Shown: positions 31,606-42,656, numbered from the stretch's first letter. The stretch: 64,000 nt of DNA from Mixta sp. Marseille-Q2659 (GCF_940807255.1 NZ_CALNWY010000003.1:1-64000); one strand, 5' to 3'. The notes: generated by a model from the sequence alone, not told the origin. A program made the numbers and translations.

Positions 31606-33207
31606 ATGTCCACTCCCCTGCTCAGTATTAATCATCTCAGCATTGCGTTTCGCAGCGGCGATCGCGAGCGTCGCGTGGTGGACGATCTGTCGCTAACGGT
31701 CGAAGCGGGTGAAACCCTGGCACTGGTCGGCGAATCCGGCTCTGGCAAAAGCGTTACCGCGCTGTCAGTGATGCGTCTGCTCCCTTCGCCGCCGGTGGTC
31801 TGGCCGTCGGGCGAAATCCTGTTTGATGGACAGGATCTGCTGCGCGCGGATGAACGCACGCTCCAGCGTCTGCGCGGCAACCGCATGGCGATGATTTTTC
31901 AAGAGCCGATGGTGTCACTTAATCCGCTGCATACGCTGGAAAAACAGCTGTATGAGGTGCTGTCGCTGCATCGCGGCATGCGCCGGGAAGCGGCGCGCGC
32001 GGAAATGCTGAGCTGCCTTGATCGGGTCGGCATTCGCAACGCGCGCGCGCGTCTCGCCGATTATCCCCACCAGCTTTCCGGCGGCGAGCGGCAGCGCGTA
32101 ATGATTGCCATGGCGTTGCTGACGCAGCCGGAACTGTTGATTGCCGATGAGCCGACGACCGCGCTAGATGTTACGGTGCAGGCCCAGATCCTGACGCTGC
32201 TGAAAGAGCTGAAGCGCGAGCTGAATATGGGGCTGCTGTTTATTACTCATAACCTGAATATTGTGCGGCAGCTGGCCGACAGCGTTAGCGTGATGCAGAA
32301 CGGCAAAGGCGTGGAGCATAACCGCTGCGCTACGCTGTTTGCCGCGCCGCAGCATCCCTACACGCGCAAGCTGATCGATGCCGAACCGACCGGACGCCCG
32401 TTGCCGATTGACGGCAGCCAGCCGGCGCTGTTGCAGGTAAACCATTTACAGGTCGCGTTTGCCGTGAAGCGCGGTTGGCTGCGGCGTACCATGCATCAAC
32501 ATCATGCGTTAAAAGATCTCAGCTTTAGCCTGCGTCCTGGCGAGAGCCTGGGATTGGTCGGCGAATCCGGTTCCGGCAAAAGCACCACCGGACTGGCGCT
32601 GCTGCGGCTGATTTCATCGCAAGGCGAGATTGTTTTTGCCGGTCAGCCACTGCAAAACCTCAGCCGTCGGCAAATGCTGCCCTGGCGGCCCCGGATACAG
32701 GTAGTATTTCAGGATCCCAACTCTTCGCTGAATCCCCGGCTGAACGTGATGCAGATTATTGAAGAAGGTTTACAGGTGCATCGCCCGAATCTGACCGCGC
32801 AGCAGCGCGAAGCGCAGGTTATTAAGGTGATGGAGGAAGTCGGACTCGATCCTGACACGCGCCAGCGCTATCCGGCGGAGTTTTCCGGCGGACAGCGACA
32901 ACGCATCGCCATTGCCAGGGCATTAATTTTGCAGCCGGAGCTGGTGATTCTGGATGAGCCGACTTCGTCGCTTGATCGCTCGGTACAGAAACAAATTCTG
33001 GAGCTGCTGAAAAAGCTTCAGCAGGAACATCGGCTCGCCTACATTTTTATCAGCCACGATTTGCAGGTGGTGCGTTCGCTGTGTCATCAGGTGGTGGTGC
33101 TGCGTCAGGGCGAGGTGGTGGAACAGGGCGATTGCGAAGCGGTGTTTGCCGCTCCGCAGCAGGACTATACGCAACAACTGCTGTTGCTGGCGCAAACAAC
33201 AGAGTAA
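31606..33207 (+). CDS. yejF: Oligopeptide ABC transporter ATPase YejF (fused dimer)
   Basis: A 533-residue protein with two ATP-binding domains in one chain. The first has Walker A GESGSGKS at 42-49, signature LSGGERQR and Walker [12 protein letters not shown]. The second has GESGSGKS at 319-326, FSGGQRQR and [12 protein letters not shown]. Each domain also carries the oligopeptide C-terminal extension ([20 protein letters not shown]). It energises YejBE. Start at ATG 31606, one base after the yejE stop. Confidence 0.95.
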   Translation: MSTPLLSINHLSIAFRSGDRERRVVDDLSLTVEAGETLALVGESGSGKSVTALSVMRLLPSPPVVWPSGEILFDGQDLLRADERTLQRLRGNRMAMIFQEPMVSLNPLHTLEKQLYEVLSLHRGMRREAARAEMLSCLDRVGIRNARARLADYPHQLSGGERQRVMIAMALLTQPELLIADEPTTALDVTVQAQILTLLKELKRELNMGLLFITHNLNIVRQLADSVSVMQNGKGVEHNRCATLFAAPQHPYTRKLIDAEPTGRPLPIDGSQPALLQVNHLQVAFAVKRGWLRRTMHQHHALKDLSFSLRPGESLGLVGESGSGKSTTGLALLRLISSQGEIVFAGQPLQNLSRRQMLPWRPRIQVVFQDPNSSLNPRLNVMQIIEEGLQVHRPNLTAQQREAQVIKVMEEVGLDPDTRQRYPAEFSGGQRQRIAIARALILQPELVILDEPTSSLDRSVQKQILELLKKLQQEHRLAYIFISHDLQVVRSLCHQVVVLRQGEVVEQGDCEAVFAAPQQDYTQQLLLLAQTTE

Positions 33208-33235
33208 GCGCGTCGACCTGTAGCTTGTTGCTAAT

Positions 33236-33293
33236 GGCAGGAGCTGTAGCGGCTCCTGCCTCAGGCTCGTAGCTCCTGACTCAGGCTCGTAGC
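33236..33293. repeat. Hairpin and short direct repeats after yejF
   Basis: A 9-bp stem (GGCAGGAGC/GCTCCTGCC) at 33236-33260 is followed by two copies of CTCAGGCTCGTAGC at 33260-33273 and 33280-33293, exactly 20 bp apart. There is no T-run, so it is not a clear terminator; it may be a REP-like intergenic element between convergent yejF and yejG. Confidence 0.5.
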
Positions 33294-33304
33294 CAGCTAA
33301 TCGT

Positions 33305-33637
33305 TCAGAGCGGCTGCGCGGTAAAGGTTTCGGCAATGGCGACGCCCTGATTTTTCAGGCGTACCGTTGCCGCGCTTTCGTCGCCGCGCTGCACAAACAG
33401 ACAGGGTTCGCCCTGCCATTCCACAATCGTACATTCCACCTGAATATCCGCCAGCATCGTACGCATCTTCTGCATAACGTCCCATGCAGGCGCACCGTCA
33501 TGGCTCAGCAGCCGCAGACCAATCAGATCGTCCTCAGCCGCCAGCGTATTCAGCTCGACGGCGCCGCCGGTCAGACCGGCTGCCCAGCGATAGCTTTGCG
33601 GTAAGCGATGTACAATTGACAGAGGTAACGTATTCAA
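33305..33637 (-). CDS. yejG: YejG family protein
   Basis: A roughly 110-residue cytosolic protein collinear with E. coli YejG (SIVHRLPQSYRWAAGL, GEPCLFVQRGDE, VRLKNQGVAIAE). The function is poorly known; E. coli yejG has been linked only to aminoglycoside tolerance. The start is probably TTG 33637: it aligns with the E. coli initiator and has GGGGA six bases upstream. ATG 33655 is an alternative, and the frame stays open to 33721. Convergent with yejF. Confidence 0.85.
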   Translation of the reverse strand: MNTLPLSIVHRLPQSYRWAAGLTGGAVELNTLAAEDDLIGLRLLSHDGAPAWDVMQKMRTMLADIQVECTIVEWQGEPCLFVQRGDESAATVRLKNQGVAIAETFTAQPL

Positions 33638-33891
33638 AGGCAATCCCCAGGGCATCTGATGCTCGCGGTGCGTTACCGCGTATCCGGTTAATCGAAAAAA
33701 CAGACTCGCCGGATAACACATTGAGCTTTTTTATTGTTACGGCATTTTGAGAGTTAGCTCTCATTTTACTGTTATATGTACCGCGTTCAGCAATGAGGCA
33801 CAACCACTTTTGCTTCATTTCTGCAACTTTTACGCAGGATTACTTTCACATATAATCAACAATGCGCCATTCCGCCAGGGGAAAGCTTAAT

Positions 33892-35094
33892 TTAGCTGGT
33901 ATGCGCAGGTTTACGGGCGCGGCTGGCATAAAAATGGAGCAGCAGCGAACAGGTTGCACAAAGCGCAATTGACCAAACCATCGGCCAGGCGCTGGTAAAA
34001 TTAGCCATCGAGAGCAGCGCACCGACCAGCGCTCCCACGCCAAAGCGCAGCGTTCCCGCCAGCGATGAAGCCGTACCGGCAATATGCGGAAACTCATCCA
34101 GAATCACCGCCATCGCATTCGATGAAACCATCGCTACGCAGCCGATAAACAGCGCCACGCCGAATACCAGCGGCAAAAAGCCCAGATCGAAAGCGCTTAC
34201 TACCAGCAGCCAGATGCCCATCGCAAACTGAATAAGCAGACCGAAACGGAACATCGCCAGCGGGCCGAAACGACGCACCGACCGGCTATTAATCAGCGTC
34301 ATAATAAACAGGAACACCACGTTTAAGCCGAAGTAGTAGCCAAAGTTCTGCGGCGATACGTGATTGATTTCGATATAAACAAAAGGCCCGGCGTTAAGAA
34401 AAGAGAACAGCCCGGCAAAGGAAAAGCCGCTGGCCATCATATAGCTGAAGGCACGCTTGTGGCGAAACAGCGACAGAAAGTTACGCAGCGTGGTTCGCAA
34501 ATGAAAGCGCTGGCGCTGCTCTTTGGGTAGCGTTTCATGGATTTGCGTGGCGACCATCAGTGTAACCGCCAGCGCCGCCAGCGCCAGGCTCCAGAAGATG
34601 GCGTGCCAGCTCCACAGCACCAACAGCCAGCCGCCGATAATCGGCGCCAGCAACGGCGCAATAGTGGTCACCAGCATCACAAACGACATCATGCGCGAAA
34701 ATTCCTCTTTGGAGAAAGAGTCGCGCATTAAGGCATTGATCACTACGCTGGCCGCTGCCGCCGACAGGCCGTGCAGAAAACGCATATTGATCAGCTGCTC
34801 AACGCTTTGCGCCATGGCGCAGGCCGCCGCCGCCAGCGCGAAAATCAGCGTGCCGACAGTAATCACCGGCTTGCGGCCAAAGCTGTCCGCCAAAGGGCCA
34901 TAGACTAACTGGCCCAACGCGAACCCCAGAATATAAGCATTCAGCGTCATCTGAACGCTGCCAGCGCTTACGCCAAATTCCCGTGCAATCTGCGGCATCG
35001 CCGGCAGATACATATCAATCGATAACGGCATCAACATCGCCAGCAGGCCAAGAATGACCACCAGACCGGTTGATGAGTTCTTTTCCTTACGCAA
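33892..35094 (-). CDS. bcr: Bcr/CflA-type multidrug efflux MFS transporter
   Basis: A 400-residue, 12-helix major facilitator of the DHA1 family, exporting bicyclomycin and other drugs with a proton in E. coli. Collinear stretches include [18 protein letters not shown], the motif A region [12 protein letters not shown] and [25 protein letters not shown]. No ATG begins the frame; TTG 35094 has GGGGAG six bases upstream and is my choice. Same position as E. coli bcr, next to rsuA. Confidence 0.92.
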   Translation of the reverse strand: MRKEKNSSTGLVVILGLLAMLMPLSIDMYLPAMPQIAREFGVSAGSVQMTLNAYILGFALGQLVYGPLADSFGRKPVITVGTLIFALAAAACAMAQSVEQLINMRFLHGLSAAAASVVINALMRDSFSKEEFSRMMSFVMLVTTIAPLLAPIIGGWLLVLWSWHAIFWSLALAALAVTLMVATQIHETLPKEQRQRFHLRTTLRNFLSLFRHKRAFSYMMASGFSFAGLFSFLNAGPFVYIEINHVSPQNFGYYFGLNVVFLFIMTLINSRSVRRFGPLAMFRFGLLIQFAMGIWLLVVSAFDLGFLPLVFGVALFIGCVAMVSSNAMAVILDEFPHIAGTASSLAGTLRFGVGALVGALLSMANFTSAWPMVWSIALCATCSLLLHFYASRARKPAHTS

Positions 35095-35140
35095 CCTCAA
35101 CTCCCCTCGTTCAAGCTGTAACGGCAGCCATCATCTGCCG

Positions 35141-35845
35141 TTAGCGCGGCGCGCCGACGCTGGCGACTTCTTCTTCGGTTAACGGACGGTATTCGCCTGG
35201 CTCCAGATCTTCATCCAGCACAATGGCGCCAATGCGTTCACGATGCAGCGCTACAACATGGTTGCCCACCGCAGCGAACATACGTTTTACCTGGTGATAG
35301 CGCCCTTCGCTGATGGTCAGTAGCGCTTCGGTTTCGCTCAGCGCTTCCAGCGTGGCCGGTTTGGTCAGCGTTTTTTCGCCGTGCAGTTGCACACCTTCGG
35401 CAAACTGCTGAGCCGTCTCCGGCGCCAGCGGGTGTTCCAGCGTAACGCGATAGGTTTTTTCGCAATGATGACGCGGCGAGGTGATGCGATGCGACCACTG
35501 GCCGTCATCAGTCAACAGCACCAGGCCGGTGGTATCAATATCCAGACGCCCCGCGGCATGCAGCTTCCAGGCGGTTGGCTCTTCGATAAAGTAGAGAATG
35601 GTTGGATGATCGGGATCGTCGGTGGAACAGACATAACCCTGCGGCTTGTTCAGCATAAAGTAGCGCGGCCCGACCTGAAGCTGGAGCAGATTGCCGTCAT
35701 ATTCAACCTGGTGTTCCGGCAATACCTTAAACGCGCCGTCGCGTACAATTTCGCCGTCTACCGTTACGCGTTTAGCCCGCAGTTCCCGCGCGGCGATGGC
35801 CCGGCTAACTTCCAGTTGTTGGGAGAGAAATTTATCAAGTCGCAT
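35141..35845 (-). CDS. rsuA: 16S rRNA pseudouridine(516) synthase
   Basis: RsuA (234 aa) isomerises U516 of 16S rRNA. The N-terminal S4 RNA-binding domain is at 1-60 ([22 protein letters not shown]). The catalytic domain has the RLDIDTTGL motif with the nucleophilic Asp and the [15 protein letters not shown] motif. Start ATG 35845 by match to E. coli; the frame extends 17 codons upstream. Divergent from radD. Confidence 0.96.
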   Translation of the reverse strand: MRLDKFLSQQLEVSRAIAARELRAKRVTVDGEIVRDGAFKVLPEHQVEYDGNLLQLQVGPRYFMLNKPQGYVCSTDDPDHPTILYFIEEPTAWKLHAAGRLDIDTTGLVLLTDDGQWSHRITSPRHHCEKTYRVTLEHPLAPETAQQFAEGVQLHGEKTLTKPATLEALSETEALLTISEGRYHQVKRMFAAVGNHVVALHRERIGAIVLDEDLEPGEYRPLTEEEVASVGAPR

Positions 35846-36003
35846 TGCTGTTGTGATGCCTGTTTTCGTACCTGGAGAGATGCGCGCCTGGCGCATAAAG
35901 AGCGCTAAGTATACCTAGAGTTACCGGCAGCGGACAGAGTGAAATGCCGTTTCATCCGCTTTCATGGCATAATCAGGGCCGGTTTCCAAAATTCATACGA
36001 TCC

Positions 36004-37758
36004 ATGTCCTTTACTCTGCGTCCTTATCAACAGGAAGCGGTTGAAGCTACGCTTAACCATTTCCGTCGTTCCCAACAGCCTGCGGTTATCGTGCTGCCGA
36101 CCGGTGCCGGTAAAAGCCTGGTGATCGCTGAGCTGGCGCGCCTGGCGCGCGGCCGCGTGCTGGTGCTGGCGCACGTCAAAGAGCTGGTGGCGCAAAACCA
36201 CAGTAAATATTGCGCGCTGAGGCTGGAGGCCGATATTTTCGCCGCCGGTCTTGCGCGCAAAGAGAGTCAGAGCAAGGTGGTTTTCGGCAGCGTGCAGTCA
36301 GTGGCGCGTAACCTGCCGCTGTTTGACAGCGCTTTTTCACTGCTGATTGTCGATGAATGCCACCGTATCGGCGACGATGAAAACAGCCAGTATCAGCAGA
36401 TCCTCACCCATCTGCGTCAGCATAATCCGCAGCTGCGGCTGCTCGGCCTGACGGCAACGCCCTATCGCCTCGGCAAAGGCTGGATTTACCGCTTTCATTA
36501 TCACGGCATGGTGCGTGGCGATGAGCGCGCCCTGTTCCACGACTGTATTTATGAGCTGCCGCTGCGCTACATGATTAAGCATGGCTTTCTGGTGCCGCCG
36601 GAGCGGCTGGATATGCCGGTGGTGCAGTATGATTTCAGCCGTCTGAGTGCGCAGGCAAACGGCCTGTTTTCCGAGGCCGATCTTAATCGTGAATTAAAAC
36701 AGCAAAAGCGCATTACGCCGCATATTATCAGCCAGATCGTGGAGTTTGCCGCCGATCGCAAAGGCGTTATGATCTTTGCCGCCACCGTGGAACATGCCAA
36801 AGAGGTGCTGTCGCTGTTGCCGGAAGGAAAAGCGCTGGTCAGCGCCGAAACGCCGGGGCCGGAGCGCGATGCGTTAATTACCGCCTTTAAACAGCAGCAG
36901 ATTAAATATCTGGTCAACGTTGCGGTGTTGACCACCGGCTTTGACGCGCCGCATGTCGATCTGATCGCTATTTTGCGCCCGACCGAATCGGTTAGCCTCT
37001 ATCAGCAGATCGTGGGCCGCGGGCTGCGCCTGTGCGAAGGCAAAAGCGACTGCCTGATTCTGGACTACGCCGGTAACCCACACGATCTTTTTACGCCGGA
37101 AGTCGGCGCCCCCAAAGGCCAGAGCGACAACCAGCCGGTGCAGGTTTTTTGTCCGGCCTGCGGCTTCGCCAATACGTTTTGGGGGAAAACCACCGCTGAC
37201 GGCACCATCATTGAGCATTTTGGTCGACGCTGTCAGGGCGTGCTGGAGGATGACGAAGGCCATCGCGAGCAGTGTGACTATCGCTTTCGCTTTAAAAGCT
37301 GTCCGCACTGTAATGCGGAAAACGATATTGCCGCGCGCCGCTGCCATGAGTGCGATGCGGTGCTGGTCGATCCCGACGACATGCTGAAAGCGGCACTGAA
37401 GCTGAAGGATGCGCTGGTGCTGCGCTGCGGCGGCATGACGCTGGAAGCGGGCCGCGACGATAAAGGCGAATGGCTGAAGGCCACCTATTTTGATGAGGAC
37501 GGCACCAGCGTCAGTGAGCGCTTCCGCCTGCAAACGCCCGCGCAGCGTACCGCTTTTGAACAGCTGTTTATGCGTCCGCACCAGCGCGCGCCCGGCGTAC
37601 CGCTCGGCTGGCAGAATGCCCATGACGTGGTGGCGCTTCAGCCGCTGCTGCGCCATCCCGATTTTGTTGTGGCGCGCGCGCGCGGCCAGTTCTGGCAGGT
37701 GCGGGAAAAGGTGTTTGATTATCAGGGCCGCTATCGACGCGCCAACGAACTGCGCTGA
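36004..37758 (+). CDS. radD: DEAD/DEAH-type repair helicase RadD (YejH)
   Basis: A 584-residue superfamily 2 ATPase acting in double-strand break repair with RecA and SSB. Walker A PTGAGKS is at 32-38, the DEAH-box variant DECH at 117-120, LTATPYRLG at motif III and VGRGLR at motif VI. A zinc-finger region follows (CPACGF...C, then [18 protein letters not shown]). Start ATG 36004 aligns with E. coli ([11 protein letters not shown]). Stand-alone, divergent from rsuA. Confidence 0.95.
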   Translation: MSFTLRPYQQEAVEATLNHFRRSQQPAVIVLPTGAGKSLVIAELARLARGRVLVLAHVKELVAQNHSKYCALRLEADIFAAGLARKESQSKVVFGSVQSVARNLPLFDSAFSLLIVDECHRIGDDENSQYQQILTHLRQHNPQLRLLGLTATPYRLGKGWIYRFHYHGMVRGDERALFHDCIYELPLRYMIKHGFLVPPERLDMPVVQYDFSRLSAQANGLFSEADLNRELKQQKRITPHIISQIVEFAADRKGVMIFAATVEHAKEVLSLLPEGKALVSAETPGPERDALITAFKQQQIKYLVNVAVLTTGFDAPHVDLIAILRPTESVSLYQQIVGRGLRLCEGKSDCLILDYAGNPHDLFTPEVGAPKGQSDNQPVQVFCPACGFANTFWGKTTADGTIIEHFGRRCQGVLEDDEGHREQCDYRFRFKSCPHCNAENDIAARRCHECDAVLVDPDDMLKAALKLKDALVLRCGGMTLEAGRDDKGEWLKATYFDEDGTSVSERFRLQTPAQRTAFEQLFMRPHQRAPGVPLGWQNAHDVVALQPLLRHPDFVVARARGQFWQVREKVFDYQGRYRRANELR

Positions 37759-37904
37759 GCATCGGACGAACCCCGCAATACCAGACTTTCCCGATGGTCA
37801 GCGCAAACCGTGTCAGTAACATGCCGCGTAAAGCTGGTTACCTCATCGCCTTGCTGTCATGCATGAGCCGCCTCAATGACCTGATGCCAGCGCGGCATAT
37901 CCGT

Positions 37905-37933
37905 TTGCCCCCGCAGGCAAACACCGCTATAAT
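37905..37933 (+). promoter_or_regulatory. rplY promoter
   Basis: TTGCCC and a perfect TATAAT are spaced by 17 bp, about 90 bp before the rplY ATG. This leaves a leader of roughly 80 nt, matching high ribosomal-protein expression. Confidence 0.75.
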
Positions 37934-38021
37934 GTCGCGCGCTTTTGTCTGACAAGAGCTGAACAATCCCACCTGCTGCTGGGTCGCCTGTAGCAGGATC
38001 ATTTATTTGAAGAGAGTAATT

Positions 38022-38306
38022 ATGTTTACTATCAACGCAACTGAACGTAAAGAGCAGGGTAAGGGTGCGAGCCGCCGCCTGCGCGCAGCTAACAAATTCC
38101 CGGCTATCGTTTACGGTGGCAAGGAAGCAGCTGTTTCCATCGAACTGGATCACGACAATGTGATGAACATGCAGGCTAAGCCTGGCTTCTACGACGAAGT
38201 TCTGGTTCTGAACATCGATGGTAAAGAAACCAAAGTTAAAGTTCAGGCTGTACAGCGTCACCCGTTCAAGCCGAAACTGCACCACATCGACTTCGTTCGC
38301 GCTTAA
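38022..38306 (+). CDS. rplY: 50S ribosomal protein L25
   Basis: L25 (94 aa) binds 5S rRNA. The short form without the CTC extension is the same length as in E. coli, with [21 protein letters not shown] and [10 protein letters not shown] at the ends. Start ATG 38022 matches E. coli (MFTINA); AGAG lies upstream. Monocistronic with its own promoter and terminator. Confidence 0.98.
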   Translation: MFTINATERKEQGKGASRRLRAANKFPAIVYGGKEAAVSIELDHDNVMNMQAKPGFYDEVLVLNIDGKETKVKVQAVQRHPFKPKLHHIDFVRA

Positions 38307-38322
38307 TCGCGTTCTGGATTCG

Positions 38323-38354
38323 AAAAAAAACGCCGCAGCTGCGGCGTTTTTTTA
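38323..38354. terminator. Bidirectional terminator, rplY/yejK
   Basis: An AACGCCGC/GCGGCGTT stem with AGCT loop, with an A-run on the left and T-run on the right, between convergent genes. Confidence 0.93.
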
Positions 38355-38388
38355 TGCCTGCGCGCCGGCCAAACCCGCGCGCTTTGCG

Positions 38389-39393
38389 TTACTGACCGCT
38401 GGTGCGACGCTGAAGCTGATCGCGCAAATTCGGCGGTGTACCTTTGATCGTTAGCGTATCGGTGACCGGATCCCAGAAAATACGCTCGCCTAACAGCATG
38501 GCGTCGAAGTTAATCGTTAATCCGCCGCCGCTGCCCGCAAATTTTGTCAACTGACGCAGCGTACTGCGATCCGCCGGGAAACTCTCTTCAAGCTCGTAGC
38601 CCTGCTCCTGCGTAAACTCGCGGAAATTTTTCTCGCCCAGCGGCGGCAGTTCGCGTGCCAGCTCTTCAATGGCAATTTCCTCACCTGCCTGCAGTTGCTC
38701 GTTACAGTAGCTGTAAACCTGCTGGCGATAGTTTTGCCGCTCGGCTTTGTCCAGGCTCGACTCGGCGCAATAGTCATCCACCGCCTGCAGCAGGCCGCGA
38801 TTCTGCGCCTTGGTGTCCAGCCCAACGCTGGCACCGAGAAAATCCATAAAGAAATCGGCCACCTTGCGCCCGACGCGCCCGCGTAAAAACGTCAGATAGC
38901 GCGTCGATTCCGGGTTGGTTTCCCACTCGGTTAGATCGACGCGCGCCACAATATCGGCATGGTTAATATCGAGATAGTGAACGCTGCTGATATCCAGCTG
39001 CTCGTTAACGCGCATACTGCTTTGGCTGTTCAACACGGCGATCAGTAAGTATTCCACCGCCAGATAACGGTAGTGGCAAAACAGCACAATGCCGCCTTCG
39101 GCAAAGGGATATTTCGCCAGCTCATCGCGCAGGCGTCCGGTCGCGGCACGGCTAAACGCTAAAAAATCCTGCTGACCGTCGCGGCATTCGCGCAGGGTTT
39201 GCGCCAGTTCGCTCTCCGGGTTAAACAGGCCGAACGCTTTACTTTTCGCGCTGTAAATCCGGTGCAGCTCTTCTACCAGATCCGACACGGCCTGGGTGGT
39301 GGGCAACAGGCTATCACGCAGCACCAGTTCCAGCGTTTGTTCATCACGTTTGATCAACTGGTGCAGGGCAATCTGGTCGATATTCAGACTCAT
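38389..39393 (-). CDS. yejK: Nucleoid-associated protein YejK (NdpA)
   Basis: A 334-residue cytosolic protein of the NdpA family, found on the nucleoid. It is collinear with the E. coli protein (335 aa): [19 protein letters not shown] at the N-terminus, [17 protein letters not shown] in the middle and the C-terminal [24 protein letters not shown] region. Start ATG 39393 with GGAGAG upstream; the open frame runs a further 54 codons but overlaps the divergent yejL control region. Confidence 0.94.
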   Translation of the reverse strand: MSLNIDQIALHQLIKRDEQTLELVLRDSLLPTTQAVSDLVEELHRIYSAKSKAFGLFNPESELAQTLRECRDGQQDFLAFSRAATGRLRDELAKYPFAEGGIVLFCHYRYLAVEYLLIAVLNSQSSMRVNEQLDISSVHYLDINHADIVARVDLTEWETNPESTRYLTFLRGRVGRKVADFFMDFLGASVGLDTKAQNRGLLQAVDDYCAESSLDKAERQNYRQQVYSYCNEQLQAGEEIAIEELARELPPLGEKNFREFTQEQGYELEESFPADRSTLRQLTKFAGSGGGLTINFDAMLLGERIFWDPVTDTLTIKGTPPNLRDQLQRRTSGQ

Positions 39394-39573
39394 GGTAGAC
39401 TCTCCTTTAGGCTTCAGGCGCGTATTCAAACACCGTGCGCCTTTGCGATCAACCAGCGCCTGCATGAATCCGAAGCATTGCCGAAGATTAACGCCGTACT
39501 GACGATAAAAGTGCAGAAAAAAAGGCGTGCTTACGGTAAGATACCGCCTTTTCAAAACGTATTAGTTAAGGTT

Positions 39574-39801
39574 ATGCCACAATCATCCCGTTATAGTGAC
39601 GAACGCGTGGAACAGATCCTCGCGCAGCTGGTGCAGGTGCTGGAATCCAACCAGGCACCAACCGATCTCTCCCTGATGGTACTGGGAAATATGGTCACCA
39701 ATTTAATCAATACCAGCGTGGCGCCTGCACAGCGTCGTGCGCTGGCCCGTTCCTTCGCCGATGCGCTGCAAGCTTCAGTGCGCGAAGATAAAGCCCATTA
39801 A
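39574..39801 (+). CDS. yejL: YejL family protein (UPF0352)
   Basis: A 75-residue small helical protein ([34 protein letters not shown]), collinear with E. coli YejL. Function unknown; family structures show a small helical dimer. It starts at ATG 39574, divergent from yejK and 21 bp before yejM in the same direction. Confidence 0.93.
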   Translation: MPQSSRYSDERVEQILAQLVQVLESNQAPTDLSLMVLGNMVTNLINTSVAPAQRRALARSFADALQASVREDKAH

Positions 39802-39822
39802 TGTGATGATCTGACCGCAAAT

Positions 39823-41574
39823 ATGGTTACCAATCGGCAGCGCTACCGTGAAAAAGTCTCCCAGATGATCAGCTGGGGGCACTGGTTCGCGTTGTTTAAT
39901 ATCATTTTTGCCACTCTGTTAGGCAGCCGGTATCTGCTGGTTGCTGACTGGCCCGGTTCGCTGGCGGGGCGTATTTACGCCTTTACCAGCTGGATCGGCC
40001 ACTTCAGTTTTATTGTCTTTGCGGCCTATCTGCTGCTGATCTTCCCGCTTACATTCGTGGTGATGTCGCAGCGCCTGCTGCGCTTCTTATCCGCGATAGT
40101 CGCAACCGCCGGGCTTACGCTGCTGTTGGTGGACAGCACCGTTTTTAACCGCTTCCATCTTCACCTTAATCCGGTGGTATGGGAGCTGGTCGTTAATCCC
40201 GATCAAAGCGAAATGGCGCGCGACTGGCAGCTGATGTTTATCAGCGTGCCCGCGATTTTTCTGGTGCAGATGCTATTCGCGACCTGGAGCTGGCAAAAGT
40301 TGCGCAGCCTTAACCGTCGTAGTTTCGGCAAGCCGCTGGCCGCGCTGTTTATCAGCGCCTTTTTCGCCAGTCATCTGCTCTATATCTGGGCGGACGCCAA
40401 TTTTTATCGTCCGATAACCATGCAGCGCTCTAACCTGCCGCTCTCCTATCCGATGACCGCCCGACGGTTTCTGGAGAAACATGGCCTGCTGGACGCGCAG
40501 GAATACCAACGTCGCCTGGTGCAACAGGGCAACCCGGAAGCGGTCTCGGTCGCCTATCCGCTGAGCGATATACGCTTCCGCGATGCAGGTTCAGGTCAGA
40601 ATCTGCTGATCGTTACGCTGGATGGCCTTAACCAGGCTTCTATGGCTAAAGCGCTGCCGGGTTTGTCGCGCTTCGGCGAAGAAAATGTCCGTTTCAGCCA
40701 GCATTTCACTGCCGGCAGCTCGCCAGACAGCGGTCTGTTCGGTCTGTTTTACGGCATTTCTCCCAGTTATATGGATGGCGTGCTGGCTTCTCGCATTCCG
40801 TCGGCCTTTATTAATGCGCTCAGCCAGCAAGGCTACCAGTTTGGCCTGTTTGCATCCGATGGATTCCGTTCGCCGCTCTATCGCCAGGCGCTGCTGGCCG
40901 ACTTTTCTCTGCCGGCCGCCAGCGATCAGCCTAACAGTCAAACCACCGCGCAGTGGCAGCGCTGGCTTGGCTCATTACCGGCAGGCCACGCCCCCTGGTT
41001 CTCGTGGATTTCTTACAATGGGCTGAGCGATCTGCCGGACCGCGGTAAAGAAAGAGTGCAGCGCTACAACCGCAGCGCCAAAGAAGTTGATGGCGAAATC
41101 AGCCGGGTATTAACCACGCTGCGGGAGAAAGGGCTGCTGGACAATACTGTGGTCGTGATTACCGCGCAGCAGGCAGTTATGCTGCACGGACAGAACAACG
41201 ACAGTAGCCGCCCTGCCCTTCAGGTGCCGCTGCTGATTCACTGGCCGAATACGCCAGCGCAAACCATCGGGAAGCTGACCGACCATCAGGATGTGATGAC
41301 CACGCTGATGCAGCGTTTGTTGCACGTCAGTACGCCGCCCGCTGAATATTCGCAGGGTGAAGATTTGTTTGCGGCGCAGCGTCAGCATAACTGGATTGCC
41401 AGCGCCGATAACGATCGGCTGATTATCACTACGCCGCAGCTAACGCTGGTGCTGGACGCTAACGGCAGCTATCAGGCTTATAATCGTCAGGGGCAGCCGT
41501 TAAAAGACCATAAGCCGCAACTGGCGCTGCTGCTGCAGGTGCTGACAGATGAGAAGCGCTTTATCGCTAACTGA
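39823..41574 (+). CDS. yejM: LPS-synthesis regulator YejM (PbgA/LapC)
   Basis: A 583-residue inner-membrane protein. The N-terminal five-helix domain (about 1-190) is followed by a periplasmic sulfatase-like domain (LLIVTLDGLNQASM; TAGSSPDSGLFGLFYG) lacking obvious hydrolase function. In E. coli it senses periplasmic-leaflet LPS and controls LapB-FtsH turnover of LpxC. The YHL-type interfacial region between helices and globular domain is retained. Collinear with the E. coli protein, directly after yejL. Confidence 0.95.
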   Translation: MVTNRQRYREKVSQMISWGHWFALFNIIFATLLGSRYLLVADWPGSLAGRIYAFTSWIGHFSFIVFAAYLLLIFPLTFVVMSQRLLRFLSAIVATAGLTLLLVDSTVFNRFHLHLNPVVWELVVNPDQSEMARDWQLMFISVPAIFLVQMLFATWSWQKLRSLNRRSFGKPLAALFISAFFASHLLYIWADANFYRPITMQRSNLPLSYPMTARRFLEKHGLLDAQEYQRRLVQQGNPEAVSVAYPLSDIRFRDAGSGQNLLIVTLDGLNQASMAKALPGLSRFGEENVRFSQHFTAGSSPDSGLFGLFYGISPSYMDGVLASRIPSAFINALSQQGYQFGLFASDGFRSPLYRQALLADFSLPAASDQPNSQTTAQWQRWLGSLPAGHAPWFSWISYNGLSDLPDRGKERVQRYNRSAKEVDGEISRVLTTLREKGLLDNTVVVITAQQAVMLHGQNNDSSRPALQVPLLIHWPNTPAQTIGKLTDHQDVMTTLMQRLLHVSTPPAEYSQGEDLFAAQRQHNWIASADNDRLIITTPQLTLVLDANGSYQAYNRQGQPLKDHKPQLALLLQVLTDEKRFIAN

Positions 41575-41646
41575 TTATTAATAAAGCAGTTAGACAGGAA
41601 GCGTCTTGCATTTAGTCAGATTCCAGGTAGTATAGCGTCCACATAT

Positions 41647-41723
41647 CGGCACGTAGCGCAGCCTGGTAGCGCACTGTCATGGGGTGTCAGGGGTCGGAGG
41701 TTCAAATCCTCTCGTGCCGACCA
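41647..41723 (+). tRNA. proL: tRNA-Pro, anticodon GGG
   Basis: A 77-nt cloverleaf with encoded CCA end. The acceptor stem is CGGCACG/CGTGCCG, and the T-arm carries GGTTCAAATCC. The anticodon GGG is at 41681-41683 in the loop ATGGGGT. Compared with E. coli proL, the anticodon stem has a compensated change, C28-G42 to T28-A42, which supports a functional RNA. It lies after yejM, as in E. coli. Confidence 0.98.
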
Positions 41724-41733
41724 AAATTCCCGA

Positions 41734-41761
41734 AAAAACCAGCCTTTATGGCTGGTTTTTG
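41734..41761 (+). terminator. tRNA-Pro terminator
   Basis: An 11-bp stem AAAAACCAGCC/GGCTGGTTTTT around a TTTAT loop, ending in a T-run, just past the tRNA. Confidence 0.9.
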
Positions 41762-41794
41762 TTTATCTGTTACTACCTCCTGGCCATCGCGCTT

Positions 41795-42550
41795 ATGAAA
41801 ATTTTCGTCATTAATCTTGCCAGATCGATTGAAAGACGTTCCCGTCTGGAAAAAAGGCTTGCTGAACTAAATATTGCTGCTGAATTTATTAAAGCAGTTG
41901 ACGGTTCGGCCTTAAATAAAGAAGAACTAACAAAACATGTTCGTTCTTTAAATTATGCTTTTCTTTGTGGCGAAATCGGTTGTGCCCTGAGCCATCAATT
42001 TATTTACCGCAAGATGGTTGAAGAAAATATTGAAAAAGCGTTAATTCTTGAGGATGACGTTTATTTACCTCATAACCTGAAAGATATTCTCAAAAATATT
42101 ACTATTGAAACTTATGCCCCTCAGGTTGTTCTGTTGAGCAAAGTTAATCGTTATCTGGCTCATCCTGCTCGCAGAGTAACAGATACCCATAATTTACATC
42201 GTGTTCATCACGCAACGACAACCCATAGCTATATTATCAATAAACAGGCGGCCCGAAATCTTCTGGATAACCTTTATCCTGTATGGATGGTGGCTGATAA
42301 ATGGGCATTGTTCGAAGATTATTCTTGGCGCGTTCAGGCAGTAGTGCCTGCGCCGATTATTTTAAATGATAATGCTATTAACTCTACTATTAATGAAAGC
42401 AAAGATGATAATGAGCATAATCATAAGAAAAAAATAATCTGGCGGCAGTTAATGGCGCAACGGCCTTTAAAAGTTAAAATTAAACATCGGCTACGCCGAG
42501 CGCTGATTCCTCTTTTTTATAAAGTAATCAACGAAAAGAAAAAGGTCTGA
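41795..42550 (+). CDS. Glycosyltransferase family 25 (LPS type)
   Basis: A 251-residue GT25 enzyme, the family of LPS galactosyl-/glucosyltransferases such as LgtB and Lex2B. It shows the N-terminal KIFVINLARSIERR, then GEIGCALSHQFIYRKM (59-74), the metal-binding EDD motif at 86-88 (LILEDDVYLP), and THSYIINKQAARNLL. It likely adds a sugar to surface LPS or another glycan; donor unknown. The composition is much richer in A/T than its neighbours and it sits right behind a tRNA gene, both hints of acquisition. Start ATG 41795; the upstream frame runs into the tRNA. Confidence 0.85.
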   Translation: MKIFVINLARSIERRSRLEKRLAELNIAAEFIKAVDGSALNKEELTKHVRSLNYAFLCGEIGCALSHQFIYRKMVEENIEKALILEDDVYLPHNLKDILKNITIETYAPQVVLLSKVNRYLAHPARRVTDTHNLHRVHHATTTHSYIINKQAARNLLDNLYPVWMVADKWALFEDYSWRVQAVVPAPIILNDNAINSTINESKDDNEHNHKKKIIWRQLMAQRPLKVKIKHRLRRALIPLFYKVINEKKKV

Positions 42551-42656
42551 AATTTTGCACACCGTCACAAAATTACCTGTCCTTCATCAAACCTTCACAT
42601 AAACGTCACAAATCTATCCTAGCCTGTTGCCACCTCAACGAAACGGGAATCAGGCA

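Noticed and set aside
41684..41794. Upstream extension of the GT25 gene into the tRNA
   Set aside because: The first codons lie inside tRNA-Pro and its terminator; ATG 41795 gives the normal family N-terminus.
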